Source: Mya arenaria (Eukaryota > Mollusca > Bivalvia > Myida > Myidae). From it: a stretch of DNA of 64,000 bases. The stretch lies in assembly GCF_026914265.1 (NCBI RefSeq), contig NC_069138.1:26999262-27063261 (forward strand). Direction: 5' to 3'. This document shows positions 57,251 through 64,000 of the stretch, one piece after another. How positions within the stretch are numbered: position 1 is the first letter of the stretch; each line of letters opens with the position of its first letter. Below the pieces are notes generated by a model. It did not search any database. It saw nothing but the letters and a program-made list of their open reading frames with translations, and was not told the DNA's origin. The position numbers and the translations under genes are program-made.

Positions 57251-60200
57251 TTAGGTGGCCGGCATGTAGTTAGGATCGAGATAGTTGTATCCGCCAGGCA
57301 TAAAACCCATGTAGTCGGTATCGTTGAAGCCCTCGGCATTTCGTTTCGGGTGCAGCCTGTGACTGGAGTTGTGTGTCGATGTCTCATGGCCACTGAAAGA
57401 GAGTGAGGAAGTTAGTGTCAACGGTATCATTCTATGTCTTATAATACAAGTAAACTAAAGGGACAAGCCCAGTAGCCAAAGTTTTAACAAAGACCTTGCT
57501 GACAACCAGCACAAGCCCAGTAGCAAAAGCTTTAACAAAGACCTTGCTGCCATGCAGGACAAGCCCAGTAGCAAAAGCTTTAACAAATACCTTGCTGCCA
57601 TGCAGGACAAGCCCAGTAGCAAAAGCTTTAACAAATACCTTGCTGCCAATGCAGGACAAGCCCAGTAGCAAAAGCTTTAACAAATACCTTGCTGCCATGC
57701 AGGACAAGCCCAGTAGCAGATGCTTTAACAAATACCTTGCTGCCATGCAAGACAAGCCCAGTAGCAAAAGCTTTAACAAATACCTTGCTGCCAATGCAGG
57801 ACAAGCCCAGTAGCAAAAGCTTTAACAAAAACCTTGCTGCCATGCAGGACAAGCCCAGTAGCAAAAGCTTTAACAAATACCTTGCTGCCAATGCAGGACA
57901 AGCCCAGTAGCAAAAGCTTTAACAAATACCTTGCTGCCATGCAAGACAAGCCCAGTAGCAAAAGCTTTAACAAATACCTTGCTGCCATGCAGGACAAGTC
58001 CAGTAGCAGATGCTTTAACAAATACCTTGCTGCCATGCAGGACAAGCTCAGTAGCAAAAGCTTTAACAAAGACCTTGCTGCCATGCAGGACAAGCCCAGT
58101 AGCAAAAGCTTTAACAAATACCTTGCTGCCATGCAGGACAAGTCCAGTAGCAGATGCTTTAACAAATACCTTGCTGCCATGCAGGACAAGCCCAGTGGCA
58201 AAAGCTTTAACAAAGACCTTGCTGCCAATGCAGGACAAGCCCAGTAGCAAAAGCTTTAACAAAGACCTTGCTGCCATGCAGGACAAGCCCAGTAGCAAAA
58301 GCTTTAACAAATACCTTGCTGCCATCGCAGGACAAGCCCAGTAGCAAAAGCTTTAACAAAGACCTTGCTGACCAACAGCACAAGCCCAGTAGCAAAAGCT
58401 TTAACAAATACCTTGCTGCCATCGCAGCAAAAGCCCAGTAGCAAAAGCTTTAACAAAGACCTTGCTGCCATGCAGGACAAGCCCAGTAGCAAAAGCTTTA
58501 ACAAATACATTGCTGCCATTGCAGGACAAGCCCAGTAGCAAAAGCTTTAACAAAGACCTTGCTGCCATGCAGGACAAGCCCAGTAGCAAAAGCTTTAACA
58601 AAGACCTTGCTGCCATGCAGGACAAGTCCAGTAGCAAAAGCTTTAACAAAGACCTTGCTGCCATGCAGGACAAGTCCAGTAGCAGATGCTTTAACAAAGA
58701 CCTTGCTGCCATGCAGGGCAAGCCCAGAAGCAGATGCTTTAACAAAGACCTTGCTGCCATGCAGCACAAGCCCAGTAGCAAAAGCTTTAACAAAGACCTT
58801 GCTGCCAATGCAGGACAAGTCCAGTAGCAGAAGCTTTAACAAATACCTTGCTGCCATGCAGGACAAGCCCAGTAGCAAAAGCTTTAACAAATACCTTGCT
58901 GCCATGCAGGACAAGCCCAGTAGCAAAAGCTTTAACAAATACCTTGCTGCCATGCAGGACAAGCCCAGTAGCAAAAGCTTTAACAAATATCTTGCTGCCA
59001 TGCAGGACAAGCCCAGTAGCAAAAGCTTTAACAAAGATCTTGCTGCCATGCAGGACAAGCCCAGTAGCAAAAGCTTTAACAAAGACCTTGCTGCCATGCA
59101 GGACAAGCCCAGTAGCAAAAGCTTTAACAAATACCTTGCTGCCATGCAGGACAAGCCCAGTAGCAAATGCTTTAACAAAGACCTTGCTGCCATGCAGGAC
59201 AAGCCCAGTAGCAAAAGCTTTAACAAATACCTTGCTGACATGCAGAACAAGCCCAGTAGCAAAAGCTTTAACAAATACCTTGCTGCCAATGCAGGACAAG
59301 CCCAGTAGCAAAAGCTTTAATAAAGACCTTGCTGCCATGCAGGACAAGCCCAGTAGCAAAAGCTTTAATAAAGACCTTGCTGCCATGCAGGACAAGCCCA
59401 GTAGCAAAAGCTTTAACAAAGACCTTGCTGCCAATGCAGGTAAAGCCCAGTAGCAAAAGCTTTAACAGAGACCTTGCTGCCATGCAGGACAAGCCCAGTA
59501 GCAAAAGCTTTAACAAATACCTTGTTGCCATGCAGGACAAGCCCAGTAGCAAAAGCATTAACAAATACCTTACTGCCATCGCAGCACAAGCCCAGTAGCA
59601 GAAGCTTTAACAAAGACCTTGCAACCAATGCAAACAGTAGTTATCTGTTCTTGTTTTTCCAGGTGATCAAGGGGCATAACTCAACGCCCATGACAACACC
59701 AAGGCCATATTAGATATTTTGACTTTTTTGTAGAAAGAATCTAATAAGAAGGCTGAACATTCAACAAACACATCCCCTTCACTTTGTTTATTTAGCTTGT
59801 TAGAAGGCTTTACTGCTCTGTTGGTTTCATTATAAATATCAAGAAAAAACAACTCAACTCAAGAAAACATAAACAGACTTTTTGTATACAATCTGACAGG
59901 CTGTTGATTACCTTTCCACACAGTTGTCACAGAAGTCGACAGCATCATCGGGTGGGCAGTCCGTACAGTGCCACCTAGTGCCCACAATTGGCTCACATTG
60001 ACAACTGTCACACTGGAATACACACAATATGTTAGTGACAAGATAATCACTGTTTTCTCATAAAATTTCTCATGAACACATCAAAATAATTTATAAAGTA
60101 CAGCCATTGTCATAACTTAATTTGAACATTATTACAAGTGTACAAAAAAACCCTGTAGAATTATTGTAAAATGTAGCATGCTCGCCGAATGGTATAACTA

Positions 60201-63200
60201 TAACCAGATGGCGAGGGTAAATAAGCTTACCCCACCCATCCCCCACCCCCACAAGTGTACAATGGTGAGAGACTGAAAGCTGATTACGATTATGATATAC
60301 ATAGTCATACCAGGTTAAAATTTTGAATGCCTTTATATAATGGTCAGATCCCATATTATTTTGGTAGATTTATTTAAAAGGGTGTTATGAATAAAATAAA
60401 AATATGCATAAGGTTTAACTAAAAGAATAATGGATACAGATTGGTTTTTGCCTTGTAAGATTGAAAAATACTAGGAGGTCATTTCACGTCTGATTTCAGT
60501 TGACATAAATAGCAAATATACAGTATAAAAAAATTATGTACAATTAATTTTTGGACATTTTTTTTCCATATTATTTTCAGGAAGCAAATACATTCTTAAT
60601 TGATACCAAACATACTCTGGGTCACTAAGCAACTTTATACATTATTGTTAGACATGTCAAAGATATAGCTTATTTGTGGGTCGCATCACTCAACATCTTG
60701 TAATAAATTTATATTACGTAAAATGAAAAATAGATTTAAAATAATCTATACTTCACTCACCTTGAAACCAACATGTTCAGTTTTACAGAGCCCACTTGCC
60801 CGAGTCTTCATCTTTTTCAAGTGTTTCAGCCTCATCAGTTCCTGGTACTCACGAGTACCTCGTAATTCTATGGGCACCCCTTCCTCATCCTGACATAAAT
60901 TATAAGGAGAACTGTTACTTAAACTTATTGTTGGTGCGGATTTATAGTTGATGTATTATGTATAAATAAATAATCTGCATACATAATCTTCAAACAAGAC
61001 TGGAAAAATCAATACGGGCACAATCTTTAGGTGTGAGTCACCCATATAATTTTGTTTTGTTGACAGACAAATGTAAAATGGAAACTTAACCAATATTCAA
61101 TTGTGAAGAGATGTCAAATTTTTATTTTTCAATATTTACACTCTTATTGCGCTTCCTCATACGAACCCATTCTTTTCAATAGCATTCATACTTCGATGGA
61201 CATAATATCTTCAGAATACCTCTAATCGTACTAAAACAATGCCTGTGGATGGTCAAACGTTTTTTTTTATTATTGTAAAAAGTATGTGATGTTAATGAAA
61301 CCAATGATGTCATAGATGCTGTGACTGTTTTGCAGCATTGTGATTTTTCCCAGAGAAATTAAGATTATTTAAGGTTTGTGATTCCTTGGTGTAGGAAAAC
61401 ATTTGGTCAGTGCAAAATTATCTGAGCACTGACCAAATGTTTTCCTACACTGATAAACATTCAATCATTAAATATTAGACAAGACAAAAATTACTCACAG
61501 AAACGCGGTCATCGTCATCATCTTGCCAGGGTTCAGTTGCCGAGGTAACGCTTTCCTCGTAGCCACGCGAGTAATCGTCGTCATCCATGAACACAGGAGG
61601 GGTGAAGGATGTGAGAAACGTTGAATTCTGATACATGTGATTGTAGCGTGGCTGCTGACGCTGTCCTATCTGAAATAGCAAATATATTACACAAGTGGTC
61701 ATTCAATATGAAGTTTATTAAATTATTTTCTTAAATTGATAGAAATGAGCCTTGATATTATATTTATATCATAAATACTAATTTAGTGGTTAAAAAAAGC
61801 GCTAATTTAAACAGCGCTTTACAATGTACACATTTAACCATGCTACGATATGACAACAAAAGTTTGAAGTTATGCTTTGGACATTAAAAAGTAACAATGG
61901 GCAATAACTCTGTGATTAGCTGAAACAGAGCCATAGTTATATTACAATGAACTTCCTCTCATTGTGTTTGACAATCGTATGAAGTTTATTTGAATTCCAT
62001 CCAGTAGTTTTCAAGTTATGATCTGGATAAGAAAAATTGCAACTCACCTACAAACCGACCGACAGACCATAGGGTGACTCAAATATATCACCTTAAACTT
62101 TGTTGGTCAAGTTATAATAACACAAAATTGAATAAAATCTAAAAAATTGTTAGTTAATGACTGTACACTTGGTTTCATACCTTTTTCTTAAAATTGACAG
62201 AGTGAGGTATACGTCCAGGAATGGGGAGACCAGCCTTTGCAAGCTTTATAAAGTACTTCTGAACTCGACTCTGCACCTGAAAAAATAAATCAAATGACAT
62301 TGAATTTGAGACAAAACATACTTCTAAGCATATTTTAATAATACACCATGACAGTTTAATTATATTAAAGAGAAGATGCTTGTAGCCATTTTCCTTTTAG
62401 ATCAGCACGTCTAGTTCTTCCAAATTTATTCAACATAAACCTCAGATATAGATCTGACTAGGGGATCCTCATGTATAATGATTATTTACAGTTTAGTGAA
62501 AGGTTTGTAGGATCAATGTTGTTTGTTCAACATTTTGAAATTTTCAATCTGATTCTAGTTTAAAGTCAGTCTTAAAACCTTCTGAAAATTTGACACAAAC
62601 AAAAGCTATACGTAGCTTATCAGTCCAAATAATTTACGTATGCTGACTAGCACAAGCCACTTACATGCTTTCTCAAACAACAGACAGTGTTTTTCATTCC
62701 ATTGTAGTTTTATATTTCATAAAACTCTGCTTGCACCCAATTTACTGTAAAGGGGACAACAATTAAAAACAAGAGCTGTTGTAAGACACAATCTTGAGCT
62801 GTTGTAAGAAGGCGCGCTCACCTATGCCGCTTTGACTTAGAAGTGAATACAATAATGATGTAATATGTACCTGTCAAAAGCAATAAAAAAATCAAATTAA
62901 GAAGTGAACAAGAATCGCGATGTGATAAAACCGGATTTTTAATGATTGGCATAAGAGATTCCATAGTAAATCAGGGGCCATAATTTGCATAAAGGATAAT
63001 ATGAATTTATATGAACTCATTGTGTGATGGTCAATAACAACTGTGTAAAGTATTAAGTATATTGAGTGAAGGCTTTAAAGTTATAAGTGAAGATACCAAC
63101 CTTCCCAAAAAACTTAAACCGGACACGACGTCGAAAATGTGGCCAGTAGTAAAGCCCTCCTTATTCTTTGAAAAGTTGAGCTAATTACTTTTAATTTTCA

Positions 63201-63757
63201 GTGACATCGCTTAAAGGGACTAGAAAATTGTCAAAACCTTACATGAAATTGATATCGTTGTGTACAGCACATTGAATGGTACTAACTGATGTATCACATC
63301 GCTAGAAACAAATGTATCTTTTGCAATGTTTGGATATTTTTCCAATTTGAAATTTACTGATTTTGTCTTGCACATAATTACAATTGTACCAGTTAATTTA
63401 AATATAGTGTCAGTATATGTGTCTGTAATAATCACCTATCTTTCACAAGCTAAATTGGAAACCGTTATGCACTATTTTTAAGCGGGTAAACTCAGCTGAG
63501 AAAGCGAAAAAATATTCTTTTAATCATGTACATGTAATATGTTACATTATCGGTTTAATACTAGCTCATATTGGCAATTCTAAGTTTGTTTTGAGGAATA
63601 ACTGTATTTGCCAATTTTGGGACCAACTTTAACATATGAACTTTCTACACTAGAAGTTACCTGCAGGGGTGTTCTGTTACCAAGGGCAGTAGCAATCTTC
63701 TGGAACCGTTTAGACTCCACTTCCTCTGGAGGAAACTCTATAAGTAGCTCCTCAAGC
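57251..63757 (-). CDS. ZZZ3: ZZZ3, ZZ-type zinc finger protein 3 (last six exons)
   Basis: C-terminal part of the SANT/ZZ subunit of the ATAC histone acetyltransferase complex. Exons on the minus strand: 63757-63661 ([20 protein letters not shown], Myb/SANT), 62276-62181 ([20 protein letters not shown]), 61669-61499 ([17 protein letters not shown], acidic [10 protein letters not shown]), 60889-60761 ([20 protein letters not shown] then TEHVGFK), 60012-59912 ([29 protein letters not shown] finger) and 57392-57251 (ending [15 protein letters not shown]). All borders are AG/GT and phases join exactly. Order and motifs follow vertebrate ZZZ3, including the C-terminal YNYLDPNY. In the family the ZZ finger binds the histone H3 tail. 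The N-terminal exons lie right of the window. The last intron holds a 2.2-kb minisatellite. Confidence 0.93.
57455..59635. repeat. 48/49-bp minisatellite array, ~45 units, in ZZZ3 last intron
   Basis: Unit GCCCAGTAGCAAAAGCTTTA + ACAAA(T/G)ACCTTGCTGCCATG + CAGGACAA. Scattered 49-bp units (CCAATGCAGG or CCATCGCAGG) shift the frame, so the array gives many overlapping ORFs (plus: [15 protein letters not shown]; minus: [16 protein letters not shown]) with no single long one. Most units contain an AAGCTT (HindIII) site. The position between the ZZ finger exon and the last exon of ZZZ3 shows it is intronic, not a gene. Confidence 0.96.
60160..60250. repeat. Interspersed repeat copy
   Basis: ATGTAGCATGCTCGCCGAAT ... 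GGCGAGGGTAAATAAGCTTA parallels 56110-56200. Function unknown; it lies in a ZZZ3 intron. Confidence 0.5.
61389..61450. repeat. Perfect 25-bp inverted repeat (hairpin) in ZZZ3 intron
   Basis: Arms 61389-61413 and 61426-61450 are perfectly complementary over 25 bp (GTGTAGGAAAACATTTGGTC...), separated by a 12-nt loop. The right arm lies about 48 bp from the exon at 61499-61669, on the donor side in gene sense. Confidence 0.95.
61870..62100. repeat. Molluscan interspersed repeat in ZZZ3 intron
   Basis: GGGCAATAACTCTGTGATTA, TCCATCCAGTAGTTTTCAAG and ACCGACCGACAGACCA resemble a high-copy repeat I associate with bivalve genomes. No ORF. Confidence 0.4.
62780..63130. repeat. Interspersed repeat in ZZZ3 intron
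   Basis: AGAATCGCGATGTGATAAAA, CAGGGGCCATAATTTGCATA and GGCTTTAAAGTTATAAGTGA look like another high-copy molluscan repeat, followed at 63208 by TTAAAGGGACTAGAAAATTG (compare 54300). Confidence 0.35.
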
Positions 63758-63774
63758 CTGGAACCAGAGGATGC

Positions 63775-64000
63775 AGGGAACATTTCAAACTACATCGTAA
63801 TTTAAGACAATATAAGTAGGAAGCATTCCAAACTATATGGTAAGTCAGGACAAGCTTAAATGACATTCAAAGTCAAGATACCGTTACGTGAAGTAGGGGC
63901 AATTCAAATGACATTCTAAGTCAGGATATACGAAGTAGGGGGCATTTCAAATGACATTCTAGGTCAGGAATTGTGAAGTAGGGGGCATTTCAAATGACAT
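63775..64000. repeat. ~45-50-bp tandem repeat running off the right edge
   Basis: Units of GAAGTAGGGGGCATTTCAAA + TGACATTCTAGGTCAGGA become more regular toward the window end. Located in a ZZZ3 intron; the array continues beyond 64000. Confidence 0.85.

Noticed and set aside
57432-59628. Leucine-rich or PVAKAL-repeat proteins on either strand
   Set aside because: 49-bp units shift the frame repeatedly, ORFs overlap in several frames, and the array lies in a ZZZ3 intron.

Overview
The window looks like nuclear DNA of a bivalve mollusc, probably a heterodont; the species cannot be told from the sequence. It is AT-rich and intron-rich, holds three recognisable host loci, and is crowded with LINEs, SINEs, MITEs, a two-gene PIF/Harbinger transposon and several minisatellite arrays. 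All intron-containing gene models below were built by hand from splice signals, reading-frame continuity and family motifs; no search was run.

Layout. (1) About 1.2-34.5 kb is a tandem segmental duplication carrying two C-type lectin genes on the minus strand. Lectin A (5461-14074) is complete in four exons. Lectin B (16977-20073) has the same four exons but a TGA at codon 7, inside the signal peptide. Later insertions distend the copies. Unit A holds a decayed CR1/L2-like LINE (2200-4345). It also holds, in intron 2, a LINE with a whole ORF1 lying between ~370-bp inverted repeats (7095-13258). Unit B is interrupted upstream of lectin B by a 7.7-kb PIF/Harbinger transposon (20799-28530) and, further on, by a 3.4-kb segment bounded by ~470-bp direct repeats (29879-33250).

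(2) The Harbinger element carries two convergent genes that are open across all predicted exons: a six-exon Myb/SANT-like protein (257 aa, plus strand) and a five-exon DD35E transposase (344 aa, minus strand). Several MITEs sit inside it.

(3) 35.6-44.1 kb is a minus-strand WIP/verprolin family gene (WIPF-like). It is recognised by its C-terminal WASP-binding ESRFHFH motif and proline-rich exons, and its introns contain minisatellites and MITEs.

(4) 44.1-57.2 kb has no recognisable gene and is dominated by tandem repeats, including a ~42-bp array that is open on both strands.

(5) 57.25-63.76 kb holds the last six exons of ZZZ3 (ATAC acetyltransferase complex subunit) on the minus strand, with SANT/Myb and ZZ domains. 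A 2.2-kb array of 48/49-bp units lies in its last intron. The 5' part of ZZZ3 lies beyond the right edge.

The host genes are not an operon or pathway: two lectin paralogues (innate recognition), a WASP-partner actin regulator and a chromatin-complex subunit. The most unusual structures are the LINE inside a long-inverted-repeat element, the intact nested Harbinger pair, and the two large coding-looking minisatellites.
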